DNA of 64,000 nucleotides from Cellulosimicrobium funkei. Lineage in GTDB: Bacteria > Actinomycetota > Actinomycetes > Actinomycetales > Cellulomonadaceae. The position numbers were made by a program, and so were the translations under genes. The DNA lies in the NCBI RefSeq assembly GCF_004519295.1, contig NZ_SOZH01000004.1, forward strand, positions 496,001 through 560,000, given 5' to 3'. Below, piece after piece: positions 8,438 through 17,748 of this stretch. Under the pieces are notes generated by a model, which was not told the DNA's origin, searched no databases, and was given only the letters and a program-made list of their open reading frames with translations. How positions within the stretch are numbered: position 1 is the stretch's first letter; each line of letters starts with the position of its first letter.

Positions 8438-9592
8438 ATGCCCGACCCCCGCCCCGCCCGCACCGTCCACCTGGGCGTCGACCTCACCGACGCCGGTGCG
8501 CACCCCGCCGCCTGGCGGACCGTGGGCTCCCAGGCCCAGCGCCTGTTCGACGCCAAGCGCCTCGTCGAGCTCGTGGCCACGGCCCAGCGCGGCCTGCTCG
8601 ACCTCGTCACGCTCGACGACGCGTTCACCCTCCAGCCGGGCCGCAACGGGTCCGTGCGCGGCCGGCTCGACGCCGCGCTCGTCGCGTCCCGGCTCGCGCC
8701 GCGCAGCGCGGGCATCGGCCTCGTCCCGACCGTCACCACCACGCACACCGAGCCGTTCCACGTCTCCAAGGCGGTCGCGACGATCGACCACGTGAGCTCC
8801 GGGCGCGCGGGATGGCAGGTCGGGTGGTCCACGACCCCGGCCGAGGCCGCGGCCTTCGGGCGCAAGGGCGCCCAGGACGAGCCCGACGCCGTCGCCGAGG
8901 CCGACGAGGCGGTCGAGGTCGTCACGCGGCTCTGGGACTCGTGGGAGGACGACGCCGAGATCCGCGACGTCGCGACGGGCCGGTTCGTGGACCGCGAGAA
9001 GCTGCACTACGTCGACCACGAGGGCATCCGGTTCGCCGTCAAGGGACCGTCGATCACGCCGCGCCCGCCGCAGGGCCAGCCGCCCGTCGTCGTCCGGGCG
9101 AGCGCGCCGGCGTCGCTCGACCTCGCGGCCCGGCGGGCCGACGTCGTGCGGGTCCGCGCGGCGACGCGGGACGAGGCGGTCGCGCTGCGGGCGCAGGTGC
9201 GCGACGCCGCCGCCGATGCCGGGCGCGACCCCGACGGGCTGCGGGTCCTCGTGGACGCGTACGTCGTCGTCGGGGACACGCGGGCGAGCGCCCAGGCGCG
9301 CCTCGACCTGCTCGAGGACCTCGAGGGCGTCTCGTGGGACACCGACTCGCTGACGCACGTCGGCACGGCGCGCGACCTCGCGGCGACGGTCGAGGAGTGG
9401 GCGCACGCCGGTGCCGCCGACGGCTTCCTGCTGCGGCCGTCGTCGCTGAGCACGGACCTCGACGCGATCGTCGACGGGGTCGTGCCGCTGCTCCAGGGCG
9501 TGGGGCTGTTCCGCACCGCGTACCCGGGCACGACGCTGCGCGACACGCTCGGCCTCCCGCACCCCGCGAACCGCTACGCGGCGATCGCCTGA
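8438..9592 (+). CDS. Flavin-dependent (luciferase-like) monooxygenase
   Basis: A 384-aa LLM-class enzyme of the NtaA/SnaA/DszA-like branch. These use reduced FMN from a partner reductase and oxygen to oxidise small N- or S-containing compounds. A TIM-barrel pattern is visible: LVTLDDAFTLQPG near 57, GIGLVPTVTTTHTEPFHVSK near 91, TIDHVSSGRAGWQVGWSTTP near 114, then VVTRLWDSWEDDAEI, and a C-terminal FRTAYPGTTLRDTLGLP. It is the first gene of the riboswitch-controlled locus, 16 bases before a second, related monooxygenase. The substrate is inferred to be an organosulfur compound from context only. Confidence 0.85.
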   Translation: MPDPRPARTVHLGVDLTDAGAHPAAWRTVGSQAQRLFDAKRLVELVATAQRGLLDLVTLDDAFTLQPGRNGSVRGRLDAALVASRLAPRSAGIGLVPTVTTTHTEPFHVSKAVATIDHVSSGRAGWQVGWSTTPAEAAAFGRKGAQDEPDAVAEADEAVEVVTRLWDSWEDDAEIRDVATGRFVDREKLHYVDHEGIRFAVKGPSITPRPPQGQPPVVVRASAPASLDLAARRADVVRVRAATRDEAVALRAQVRDAAADAGRDPDGLRVLVDAYVVVGDTRASAQARLDLLEDLEGVSWDTDSLTHVGTARDLAATVEEWAHAGAADGFLLRPSSLSTDLDAIVDGVVPLLQGVGLFRTAYPGTTLRDTLGLPHPANRYAAIA

Positions 9593-9608
9593 GCCCGGAC
9601 GGAACGAC

Positions 9609-11006
9609 ATGAGCACCCGACCCCGCAAGCAGATCCACCTCGGCGCCCACTTCCCAGGCGTCAACAACACCACCGTGTGGAGCGACCCCCGCTCGCGCAG
9701 CCAGATCGACTTCGCGTCGTTCGAGCACCTCGCGCGCCGCGCCGAGGAGGCGAGGCTCGACTTCTTCTTCCTCGCCGAGGGCCTGCGCCTGCGCGAGCAC
9801 AAGGGCCGCATCCACGACCTCGACGTCGTCGGCCGCCCCGACACGCTGCCCGTCCTCGCCGCGCTCGCCGCCGTCACCGAGCGGCTCGGCCTCGCGGGCA
9901 CGATCAACACGACGTTCAACGAGCCGTGGGAGCTCGCGAAGCAGTTCGCGACGCTCGACCTGCTCTCCGAGGGCCGCGCGGCGTGGAACCTCGTGACGAG
10001 CCCCGACGCCTTCACGGGCGCCAACTTCCGCCGCGGCGGGTACCTGCTTTACCCCGAGCGGTACGCGCGGGCGGCCGAGGTCGTCGAGGTCGCGCGCGCC
10101 CTGTGGGACTCGTGGGACGACGACGCGGTGCTGGCCGACCGGATCGCGGGCGAGTTCCTGCGGCCCGGGGCGGTGCGGCCGGTCGCGCACCACGGGACGT
10201 ACGCGGACGTCGTCGGGCTGTTCGAGACGCCGCGCGGCCCGCAGGGCCACCCCGTCCTGTTCCAGGCGGGCGACTCGGCCGACGGGCGCGAGTTCGCCGC
10301 CGCGACCGCCGACGTCGTGTTCTCCGCGCACTCGACGTTCGACGCCGGGCGCGCGTTCTACGAGGACGTCAAGGGGCGGCTCGCGGCGCACGGGCGCGAG
10401 CGCGACTCCCTGAAGATCCTGCCCGCGACCGTCGTCGTGCTGGGCGACACGCCCGCCGAGGCGGAGGAGCGCGCCCGGGAGATCCGGCTCCAGCAGGTGT
10501 CGGGCCCGACGGCGATCGCGTTCCTCGAGCAGGTCTGGGGCCGCGACCTCGAGGCGTACGACCCCGAGGGCCCGCTGCCCGACGTCGACCCCGACACCGA
10601 GAACCTGTCGATCACGCGCGGCCGGGTGCGGCACGCGAAGGACCCGGCGGCGGTCGCCGCGGCGTGGCGCGAGCAGGCCGAGGCGAACGGGTGGTCGATC
10701 CGCGAGCTCGTCATCCAGGTGACGTCGCGCGGCGGGTTCGTCGGCACGCCGCAGCAGGTCGCGGACGACATCGACCGCCACGTGCAGGAGGACGCCTCCG
10801 ACGGCTTCATCCTCGTGCCCCACCTCACGCCGGGCGGGCTCGACGACGTCTTCGACCAGGTCGTCCCGCTGCTCCAGGAGCGCGGCTCGTTCCGCACGGA
10901 GTACGCGGGCACGACCCTGCGCGAGCACCTCGGCCTCGCCCGCCCCGGCACGACGCGAGGCGACGGCGAGCCCACGACGGCGCACCCCGCCGAGCTCGTC
11001 GGCTGA
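9609..11006 (+). CDS. NtaA/DmoA-family FMN-dependent monooxygenase
   Basis: A 465-aa member of the nitrilotriacetate/dimethylsulfide monooxygenase family; B. subtilis CmoJ (YtnJ) in S-alkylcysteine salvage belongs here. Family features: HLGAHFPGVNNTTVW at the N-terminus, RLDFFFLAEGLRLREHKG-like barrel strand near 49, TINTTFNEPWELAKQFATLD near 99, GRAAWNLVTSPDAFTGANF near 122, and a long insertion near 290-345 typical of NtaA. The C-terminus FRTEYAGTTLREHLGL mirrors the preceding gene, so the two are distant paralogues. FMNH2 would come from a reductase such as that encoded near 47.4-48.0 kb. Confidence 0.9.
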   Translation: MSTRPRKQIHLGAHFPGVNNTTVWSDPRSRSQIDFASFEHLARRAEEARLDFFFLAEGLRLREHKGRIHDLDVVGRPDTLPVLAALAAVTERLGLAGTINTTFNEPWELAKQFATLDLLSEGRAAWNLVTSPDAFTGANFRRGGYLLYPERYARAAEVVEVARALWDSWDDDAVLADRIAGEFLRPGAVRPVAHHGTYADVVGLFETPRGPQGHPVLFQAGDSADGREFAAATADVVFSAHSTFDAGRAFYEDVKGRLAAHGRERDSLKILPATVVVLGDTPAEAEERAREIRLQQVSGPTAIAFLEQVWGRDLEAYDPEGPLPDVDPDTENLSITRGRVRHAKDPAAVAAAWREQAEANGWSIRELVIQVTSRGGFVGTPQQVADDIDRHVQEDASDGFILVPHLTPGGLDDVFDQVVPLLQERGSFRTEYAGTTLREHLGLARPGTTRGDGEPTTAHPAELVG

Positions 11007-11065
11007 CCGCCGCCGGCACCGCGGCGACCACCGCACCGACCACCCGCACCGACCTCGGAGGACCC

Positions 11066-11968
11066 ATGAGCACGAGCACGCCGACCGCCACGGGCGCCGT
11101 GGCCACCGCACCCGCCGACCCCGTCGCGTCCGCGTCGCCCGACGCGGCGGCGTGGGCCGCCTGGCACGCCGAGCGCGAGGACGGGCTGCGCCCGCCGCAC
11201 GGCTGGCTGAGCCTCGTCGCGTACCACGCGCTCCCGGCCGAGCCCGCCGCCCTCCCGGGTGTCCCCGGGCTCTGGTGGGCCGACGCCGACGGCGCGCACC
11301 ACCGCGCGAACGCGGGCGGCGCCGTCCGGACGACGACGGGCGGCGCCGTCGGGACCGTCGTCGTCGCGGAGGGCGGGTCGACGGTCGCCGGCACGTTCCT
11401 GCCGCACGACCGGGACGCGGGCGACCCGGCGGACGGGGGCGAGACGCGCGAGGTCGCGGTGGAGGTCGTGCGCCGCACGGGCCGCTACGCCGTCCGCGTA
11501 CGCGACCCGCTCGCCCCGGCCCGGACGGCGTTCGACGGCGTCCCGACGTTCGCCTACGACCCCGCCTGGGTCGTCGACGCGCCGGTGCGCTGGTACGACG
11601 CGCCGCGGCCCGTCGTCGTCGTCGGCGCCGCCCGGCCCGGCCTCGTGCACCACGTGCGCACGGTCGGCGAGGTCGACCTCGTCGTCGAGCGCGACGGCGC
11701 CCGGCGCGGCGCGACGCTCGCCCTCACCGGCGCGCCGGGCGGTGCGGTGACGCTGCTCTTCAGCGACGAGGCGGACGGCGTCGCCCCCTGGCGCGTCCTG
11801 CGCGTGGACGCCGACGCGGAGCCCGGCACCGCGGGGAGCGTGCGCCTCGACCTCAACCGGGCCGTCAACCTGCCGTACGCGTTCAGCGACTTCGGCACGT
11901 GCCCGGCGCCGGTCGAGGGCAACCACGTGCCGTTCGCCGTCACCGCGGGCGAGAGGGCACCCCGGTGA
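11066..11968 (+). CDS. DUF1684 domain-containing protein
   Basis: A 300-aa protein of unknown activity. The N-terminal block W..WHAEREDGLRPPHGWLSL (residues 29-51) and the C-terminal block DLNRAVNLPYAFSDF then TCPAPVEGN and AGE (about 258-297) are the DUF1684 signature. ATG 11066 follows GGAGGACCC. The preceding 60-base gap has no terminator and its stop overlaps the next gene, so it is co-transcribed with the monooxygenases and acetyltransferase. Being embedded between these, it may process an organosulfur intermediate; that is inference. No signal peptide. Confidence 0.85.
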   Translation: MSTSTPTATGAVATAPADPVASASPDAAAWAAWHAEREDGLRPPHGWLSLVAYHALPAEPAALPGVPGLWWADADGAHHRANAGGAVRTTTGGAVGTVVVAEGGSTVAGTFLPHDRDAGDPADGGETREVAVEVVRRTGRYAVRVRDPLAPARTAFDGVPTFAYDPAWVVDAPVRWYDAPRPVVVVGAARPGLVHHVRTVGEVDLVVERDGARRGATLALTGAPGGAVTLLFSDEADGVAPWRVLRVDADAEPGTAGSVRLDLNRAVNLPYAFSDFGTCPAPVEGNHVPFAVTAGERAPR

Positions 11969-12561
11969 CCGCGGTCGCTGCGCGTCCCGCCACGGTGAGC
12001 GGGGCGCGCGAGGTCCGGTCCGTCGCGATGCACGACCCGCTCGTGCGGCCGCTCCTCGACGAGCTCTCCCACGAGTACTGGACGCGGTACCAGCGCGTGC
12101 TCACCGCCGAGGAGCTCCGGGCCGAGATGGAGCACTACCCCGCGCAGGACTTCGCGCCGCCGCACGGCGAGCTCGTGCTGGTGCTGGAGGACGGCGAGCC
12201 CGTCGCGGGCGGCGCGTTCCGCCGTCGGACCGAGCCGGAGCTCGGCGACCCGGCGCGCCTCGCCCGGCCGGCCGCGCGCCGCGCCGACGGGACGCCCGCC
12301 GTGCGCACCGCCGAGCTCAAGCGGATCTGGACGCACTCGGCGCACCGGCGCCGCGGGCTGGCGCGCCTCGTGCTCGCCGAGCTCGAGCGTCGGGCCGTCG
12401 AGCGCGGCTACCGGCGCGTGTACCTCACGACGGGCCCGCGCCAGCCCGAGGCCGCCGGCCTGTACCTCGCGACGGGCTACACGCCCCTGTTCGACACCGG
12501 GACCGATCCCGAGGAGATCGGCCCGCTCGCCTTCGAGAAGTGGTTGGAGGTCGCGCCATGA
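11965..12561 (+). CDS. GNAT-family N-acetyltransferase
   Basis: A 198-aa acetyltransferase. Acetyl-CoA is bound by the motif [15 protein letters not shown] (near 127-141); strands before it ([20 protein letters not shown]) and after it ([20 protein letters not shown]) complete the fold. The GTG start overlaps the upstream stop (GTGA), and the stop overlaps the permease start (ATGA). In the B. subtilis ytmI operon a GNAT (SnaA/YtmI) N-acetylates S-modified cysteines before monooxygenase cleavage. The same neighbours here (Tcy-like importer, CmoJ- and CmoO-like enzymes) make that role likely but unproven. Confidence 0.88.
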   Translation: MTAVAARPATVSGAREVRSVAMHDPLVRPLLDELSHEYWTRYQRVLTAEELRAEMEHYPAQDFAPPHGELVLVLEDGEPVAGGAFRRRTEPELGDPARLARPAARRADGTPAVRTAELKRIWTHSAHRRRGLARLVLAELERRAVERGYRRVYLTTGPRQPEAAGLYLATGYTPLFDTGTDPEEIGPLAFEKWLEVAP

Positions 12562-13649
12562 GCACCGTGTCGCTCCCGCAGGACGAGTCCCGGCAGCTCG
12601 CGCCGCCGCCGGGCCGGCATCCCGCCGACCCGCGCGGCGGTGTCGAGGACGCGCTGCCGCTCGAGAGCCTGCGCATCGTCCCCGCCCGGCACCCGGGCCG
12701 CTGGGCCGCGACGGCCGGCGTGGCCGTGCTGCTCGCCATGGTCGTCAGCTCGCTCGTGACGAACGACCGCTGGGAGTGGGGCGTCGTCGCGCAGTACCTC
12801 ACGTGGCCCTCGATCCTCGAGGGCGCGTGGGCGACGATCCGGCTCACGCTCGTCGCGTCGGTCGTCGGGTTCGCGCTCGGCACCGTGCTCGCGCTCATGC
12901 GGCTGTCGCGCTCGCCGCTCCTGCAGTCGGTCTCGTGGACGTACACGTGGGTGTTCCGGTCCGTGCCGCTGCTGCTGCAGCTGTTGCTCTGGTACAACCT
13001 CGCCTACCTGTACCCGTACCTGAGCGTCGGCATCCCCTTCGGGCCGGAGTTCCTGTACTTCGACACGCTGTCCGTGATCGACAAGTTCTGGGCCGCGATC
13101 CTCGGGCTCGGGCTCTCGCAGGCCGCGTACTCGGCCGAGATCGTGCGGGCCGGGATCCTCTCGGTCGACCAGGGGCAGCAGGAGGCCGCCGCGTCGCTCG
13201 GCATCCCCAAGCGCCGCCAGGTGAGCCGCATCATCCTGCCGCAGGCGATGCGCTCCATCATCCCGACGGCCGTCAACGAGGTGATCGGGCTCCTCAAGGG
13301 CACGTCGATCGTCTACGTGCTGGCGTACGGCGAGCTGTTCTACATCGTCAGCGTCATCTACGGCCGCAACGGGCGCGTCGTGCCGCTGCTCATCGTCGCG
13401 TCGATCTGGTACCTCGTGCTCACGACGCTCATCACCGTCGTGCAGTACTACGTCGAGCGGCACTACGCGAAGGGCGCGGTGCGCACGCTGCCCCCGACCC
13501 CGCTGCAGAAGGCGCGGTGGACCGTGCTCGTCTGGGCGTCGCGGCTCTCCGGCCGCCCCGTGCCCGACGCCGTCCCGCCCGCGTACGCGGCCCGCGCCCG
13601 GGTGGGCGTGCTGACCCGCACCGCGCGCACGTCGGGAGGTGCGGCATGA
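12558..13649 (+). CDS. Amino acid ABC transporter permease (HisM/TcyL-like)
   Basis: A 363-aa inner-membrane permease of the polar amino acid uptake family. An approximately 50-residue cytoplasmic tail precedes the first membrane helix ([17 protein letters not shown]). The coupling loop for the ATPase is [20 protein letters not shown] near 194-213. The extended C-terminus (about 315-363) is hydrophilic and Arg-rich. It is longer than the usual 220-250 aa permeases and there is no second permease gene, so it presumably works as a homodimer. Translationally coupled to the genes on both sides. Substrate inferred as cystine or an S-modified cysteine. Confidence 0.9.
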   Translation: MSTVSLPQDESRQLAPPPGRHPADPRGGVEDALPLESLRIVPARHPGRWAATAGVAVLLAMVVSSLVTNDRWEWGVVAQYLTWPSILEGAWATIRLTLVASVVGFALGTVLALMRLSRSPLLQSVSWTYTWVFRSVPLLLQLLLWYNLAYLYPYLSVGIPFGPEFLYFDTLSVIDKFWAAILGLGLSQAAYSAEIVRAGILSVDQGQQEAAASLGIPKRRQVSRIILPQAMRSIIPTAVNEVIGLLKGTSIVYVLAYGELFYIVSVIYGRNGRVVPLLIVASIWYLVLTTLITVVQYYVERHYAKGAVRTLPPTPLQKARWTVLVWASRLSGRPVPDAVPPAYAARARVGVLTRTARTSGGAA

Positions 13650-14425
13650 GCGCCGACGTCGCGACCGCCGGGCTCGTCGAGATCCACGGCGTCCACAAGA
13701 GCTTCGGCACCCTCGAGGTGCTGCGCGACGTGTCGCTCACCGTGCCGCCCGGGTCCGTGACGGTCGTGCTCGGCCCGTCCGGCTCCGGGAAGTCGACGCT
13801 GCTGCGCGCGATCAACCACCTGGAGAAGGTCGACAAGGGGTTCATCTCGCTCGACGGCGAGCTCATCGGGTACCGCCGCAAGGGCAGCACCCTGCGCGAG
13901 CTCAAGGAGCGCGAGATCCTCGGCCAGCGCACCCAGATCGGTTTCGTCTTCCAGAGCTTCAACCTCTTCCCGCACCTCACCGCGCTCGAGAACGTCGTCG
14001 AGGCGCCGGTCTCGGCGCAGCGCCGCCGCCGCGAGGACGTCGAGCCCGAGGCCCGCGCGCTGCTCGAGCGCGTCGGGCTCGCGGACAAGGCCGACGCCCG
14101 GCCGCGCCAGCTCTCCGGCGGGCAGCAGCAGCGCGTCGCCATCGCCCGTGCGCTCGCGCTGCGGCCCAAGGTGCTCCTGTTCGACGAGCCCACCTCGGCG
14201 CTCGACCCCGAGCTCGTCGGGGAGGTGCTCGAGGTCATCAAGGACGTCGCGAGCACCGGCACGACGCTCGTCGTCGTCACGCACGAGATCGGCTTCGCCC
14301 GCGAGGTCGCCGACACCGTCGTGTTCATGGACGACGGCGTCGTCGTGGAGCAGGGCACGCCCGCCGAGGTGCTCGACCACCCGCGCCACGACCGCACCCG
14401 GGCCTTCCTCCAGAAGGTCCTCTGA
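13646..14425 (+). CDS. Amino acid ABC transporter ATP-binding protein (TcyN/GlnQ-like)
   Basis: A 259-aa ATPase with Walker [10 protein letters not shown] at 43-51, Q-loop in [18 protein letters not shown], signature [15 protein letters not shown] near 156, Walker [15 protein letters not shown] and switch His in VVVTHEIGF. An insert in [11 protein letters not shown] near 92 is common in this subfamily. It powers the permease encoded just upstream (ATGA overlap) with the lipoprotein receptor encoded downstream. The 113-base gap that follows holds no hairpin that I can see. Confidence 0.95.
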   Translation: MSADVATAGLVEIHGVHKSFGTLEVLRDVSLTVPPGSVTVVLGPSGSGKSTLLRAINHLEKVDKGFISLDGELIGYRRKGSTLRELKEREILGQRTQIGFVFQSFNLFPHLTALENVVEAPVSAQRRRREDVEPEARALLERVGLADKADARPRQLSGGQQQRVAIARALALRPKVLLFDEPTSALDPELVGEVLEVIKDVASTGTTLVVVTHEIGFAREVADTVVFMDDGVVVEQGTPAEVLDHPRHDRTRAFLQKVL

Positions 14426-14538
14426 ACCACCGACTCCACCAATGCCCACCGTCGTGACCCGCGACCGGCCGCCCGGCCGTCCCGCACACCCGCACACCCT
14501 GCGTCATCCCGACGCACCACCCGAGAGGTAGGACACCC

Positions 14539-15561
14539 GTGACCGCAACGACCACCCGCGCCCGCGCCCCCCGCGCGCTCGCCGCCCTCGCCGTCGTGCC
14601 CCTGCTGGCGCTCGCGGCCTGCTCCGGGGTGAGCACCGACGCCCCGGCCGCCGCGGACGAGGGCGCGGCGACCGACGAGAGCACGACGTCCGTCTCGGAC
14701 GCCCTCGACGTGAGCACGAGCCCGGACCAGGACCGCATCCGCACCACCGAGTCGGCCGAGGCCGTCGCGCTCCTCCCGGACGCCTGGAAGGACAAGGACG
14801 AGCTCGTCGTCGCGATCTCCGCGGGCGCGGCGCCGCCGCTCGGCTTCCTCGCCGACGACGACGAGACGCCCATCGGCAACGAGACCGACATCGCGCAGCT
14901 CGTCGCCGACGCGCTCGGCAAGGACCTGCGCCTCGAGGTCAAGGCCTGGGCCGACTGGCCGCTCGCGCTCGGCTCGGGCGACGTCGACGCCGTGATCTCC
15001 AACGTCACGGTGACCGAGGAGCGCAAGGAGACCATCGACTTCTCCACGTACCGGAACGACGAGCTCGGCTGGCTCGTGGGCGCCGACTCCGACATCACGT
15101 CGATCACGAAGCGCGAGGACATCGCGGGCAAGGTCGTCGCCGTCGGCTCCGGGACGAACCAGGAGAAGATCGTGCTCGAGTGGGACCGCCTCAACCAGGA
15201 GGACGGCCTCGAGCCCATCCAGGGCCCCGAGTACTACGAGCAGTTCTCCGACGTCCTGCTCGCGCTCCAGTCCGGGCGCATCGAGACGTACGTCGGCCCC
15301 AACGCGTCGCTCGCGTACCAGGCGGCGATCTCCCCGCAGGACTTCAAGGTCGTGGGCACGCTCAACGGCGGCTGGCCCGACACGGCGCAGATCGCCGTCG
15401 CCACGAAGAAGGGCAACGAGGCGGCCCCGGCCATCACGGCCGCGATCAACCACGCCATCGAGGACGGCACCTACCTCGAGGTGCTCCAGCGGTGGGGCCT
15501 GGAGTCCGAGGCCGTCGAGGAGTCGCAGACCAACCCGCCCGGCCTGCCGAAGACGGAGTGA
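14539..15561 (+). CDS. Amino acid ABC transporter substrate-binding lipoprotein
   Basis: A 340-aa family 3 solute-binding protein. The signal peptide ends at the lipobox LALAAC, with Cys28 as lipidation site, followed by an Ala/Asp/Glu-rich linker. The bilobed receptor fold shows PPLGFLADDDETPIGNETDI near 98, AWADWPLALGSGDVDAVISN near 136, GKVVAVGSGTNQEKIV near 197 and NEAAPAITAAINHAIEDGTY near 294. GTG 14539 is chosen because GAGAGGTAGGA precedes it and the signal peptide starts immediately. It delivers substrate to the adjacent permease. In B. subtilis the TcyJ/K equivalents bind cystine and S-alkyl cysteines. Confidence 0.93.
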   Translation: MTATTTRARAPRALAALAVVPLLALAACSGVSTDAPAAADEGAATDESTTSVSDALDVSTSPDQDRIRTTESAEAVALLPDAWKDKDELVVAISAGAAPPLGFLADDDETPIGNETDIAQLVADALGKDLRLEVKAWADWPLALGSGDVDAVISNVTVTEERKETIDFSTYRNDELGWLVGADSDITSITKREDIAGKVVAVGSGTNQEKIVLEWDRLNQEDGLEPIQGPEYYEQFSDVLLALQSGRIETYVGPNASLAYQAAISPQDFKVVGTLNGGWPDTAQIAVATKKGNEAAPAITAAINHAIEDGTYLEVLQRWGLESEAVEESQTNPPGLPKTE

Positions 15562-15568
15562 CCCGCGC

Positions 15569-16762
15569 ATGACCACCAGCACCCAGCACGTCGACCACCT
15601 CGTGGTCGGGGGCGGCGTCATGGGCTCGGCCGCGGCGTGGCAGCTCGCCCGGCGTGGGCGCGACGTCGTGCTGCTCGAGCGCTTCGCGCCCGGGCACGCG
15701 CACGGCGCCTCGCACGGGACGTCGCGCATCTACCGCACGACGTACGCCGAGCCCGAGTACCTCGACCTCGCGCAGGAGGCGCTACGCCAGTGGCGCGAGG
15801 TCGAGGACGAGACCGGGACCGAGCTCCTCGACGTGACCGGCGGCGTGAGCCACGGGCGTCGTGACGGCGCGGCCGAGCGCCGCGTCGACGCGATCGGCGC
15901 CGCGTTCGCGGTCCGGGGGATCGAGCACGAGTGGCTCGACCCCGCGGCCGCGGCCGAGCGCTGGCCGGGGCTGCGGTTCGAGGGCCGGGTGCTGCACGAG
16001 GTCGCGACGGCCGGCCGGCTCCACGCCGACCGGGCCGTCGCGGCCCTCCAGGGGGCCGCGGCCGCGCGGGGCGCCGACGTGCGGCACGAGGTCGCCGTCC
16101 GGCACGTCGAGCGCGTCCCCGAGGGCGTGCGCGTCGTCACCGACGGCGCCGACGTCGTCGCGCGGGTCGTCGTCGTGACCGTCGGGGCGTGGAGCGCGGG
16201 TCTGCTGGGTTCCCCGGCGGGCGGCCTGCTCGGGCAGGAGCTCCCGCTCGTCGTCACGCAGGAGCAGCCCGCCCACTTCGCGCTCGCCCCCGGCACGTCG
16301 CCCGCGGGGTGGCCCGCGTTCACGCACGACGTCGGTCCCGGCACCGCGTGGCCGAGCGGCGTCTACGGGCTCGCGACCCCGGGCGAGGGCGTCAAGGTCG
16401 GCTTCCACGGCGTCGGCCCCGTCGTCGACCCCGACCGGCGCTCCTACCGGCCGGAGCCGGGCCAGCTCGCCGCGCTGCGCGACTACGTGCGCACCTGGCT
16501 GCCCGGCCTCGACCCCGACGCGTACGTCCCCGTGAGCTGCACGTACACCACGACGCCGGACCACGACTTCGTGCTCGACCGGCGCGGCCCGGTCGTCGTC
16601 GGCGCCGGGTTCTCCGGCCACGGCTTCAAGTTCGCCCCGGCCGTCGGGCGCGTGCTCGCCGACCTCGCGACCGCCCCCGGCGCCCTGCCCGACGGCGGCA
16701 CCGCCGCCGAGCGGTTCGCGCTCGCCCGCCTCGCTGCACTCCCCGAGAGGACCGCCTCATGA
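15569..16762 (+). CDS. Sarcosine oxidase/N-methyltryptophan oxidase-like FAD enzyme
   Basis: A 397-aa FAD-dependent amine oxidase of the MSOX/SolA family. The dinucleotide-binding motif VVGGGVMGSAAAWQLARRG is at 12-30, the flavin loop HGASHGTSRIYRTTYAEPEY follows near 49, and SCTYTTTPDHDFVLDR near 323 places Cys324 where family members bind FAD covalently. A C-terminal GAGFSGHGFKFAPAVG completes the FAD site. It starts seven bases after the receptor stop and overlaps the next gene (ATGA). The family oxidises secondary amines. Its place in a sulfur operon suggests an N-alkyl or S-substituted amino acid as substrate (inference). Confidence 0.88.
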   Translation: MTTSTQHVDHLVVGGGVMGSAAAWQLARRGRDVVLLERFAPGHAHGASHGTSRIYRTTYAEPEYLDLAQEALRQWREVEDETGTELLDVTGGVSHGRRDGAAERRVDAIGAAFAVRGIEHEWLDPAAAAERWPGLRFEGRVLHEVATAGRLHADRAVAALQGAAAARGADVRHEVAVRHVERVPEGVRVVTDGADVVARVVVVTVGAWSAGLLGSPAGGLLGQELPLVVTQEQPAHFALAPGTSPAGWPAFTHDVGPGTAWPSGVYGLATPGEGVKVGFHGVGPVVDPDRRSYRPEPGQLAALRDYVRTWLPGLDPDAYVPVSCTYTTTPDHDFVLDRRGPVVVGAGFSGHGFKFAPAVGRVLADLATAPGALPDGGTAAERFALARLAALPERTAS

Positions 16763-17700
16763 CGATCGCTCCCGCACCCACCGCCGGGGACGCTCCGGCC
16801 CCGGCCGCGGACCCCGGGACGCTCCCCGCGCCGTCCCGCGACACCGACGGCGCCCGCGCCGCGCTCGCGGCGCGGTACGGCGTCGACCCCGCCGGGGTCG
16901 AGGACGTCGCGCCCGGCGCGGCCGCGGTCCTGGCGCCCGCCGCGGACCGTCCCGGGACCGTCCTCGCGACGCAGCTGGGCCACCGGACGGTGCGCCGCTA
17001 CCGCACCGACCCGCTGGCCCACCACGTCGTGCCGACGCTCGTCGCCGCCGCACAGTCCGCCCCGACGTCGTCGAACCTCCAGCTCTGGAGCGTCGTCGCC
17101 GTCACCGACCCCGTGCGCAAGGCGCGGCTCGCGGCGCTCGCGGGCGACCAGGAGCACGTGCGCACCGCGCCGCTGCTGCTCGTCTGGCTCGCCGACGTCG
17201 CGCGGGCCCGCGCTCTCGGCGAGCGCGAGGGCGTCCGGCTCGAGGCGACCGACTACCTCGAGACGACGGTCGTCGCGTTCCTCGACGCCGCGCTCGCCGC
17301 GCAGAACGCCGTCGTGGCGGCGGAGTCGCTCGGTCTGGGCACCGTGTACATCGGCGCGCTGCGCAACCACCCCGCCCAGGTCGCGGCCGAGCTCGGCCTG
17401 CCCGAGGGCGTCGTCGCGGTCGTGGGGCTCGTCGTCGGGCACCCCGACCCCGCGGGCGGCGAACGGGTCAAGCCGCGGCTGCCGCAGGCCGCCGTCCTGC
17501 ACGCCGAGCGCTACCGCGCCGCCGGCCAGGAGGAGCACGTCGCGGCGTACGAGGAGCGCATCGCGCCCTTCTACCGCGAGGAAGGGCTCGACGGCGGCTG
17601 GCGCGACCGCGTCGTCGACCGCCTGCGCGTCCCCGGCGCCCTGCGCGGGCGCGCCCACCTGCGCACCACGCTCGCCGCGCTCGGGTTCCCGTCCAAGTAG
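16759..17700 (+). CDS. NADPH-dependent nitroreductase-like flavin oxidoreductase
   Basis: A 313-aa nitroreductase-fold protein of the NfrA/oxygen-insensitive NADPH nitroreductase type. Visible: a Pro/Ala-rich N-terminal extension of about 60 residues, the FMN-binding block HRTVRRYRTDP near 75, AAQSAPTSSNLQLWSVVAVT near 97, then SLGLGTVYIGALRNHP near 191. Members of this group can act as FMN reductases, so it may feed FMNH2 to the monooxygenases encoded around it; that is inferred. Translationally coupled to the upstream oxidase. Confidence 0.85.
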   Translation: MTIAPAPTAGDAPAPAADPGTLPAPSRDTDGARAALAARYGVDPAGVEDVAPGAAAVLAPAADRPGTVLATQLGHRTVRRYRTDPLAHHVVPTLVAAAQSAPTSSNLQLWSVVAVTDPVRKARLAALAGDQEHVRTAPLLLVWLADVARARALGEREGVRLEATDYLETTVVAFLDAALAAQNAVVAAESLGLGTVYIGALRNHPAQVAAELGLPEGVVAVVGLVVGHPDPAGGERVKPRLPQAAVLHAERYRAAGQEEHVAAYEERIAPFYREEGLDGGWRDRVVDRLRVPGALRGRAHLRTTLAALGFPSK

Positions 17701-17748
17701 CCCGGCGACCGCGTCGCCCCGAGCCACCGCACCCCACCAGAGGAAGCC

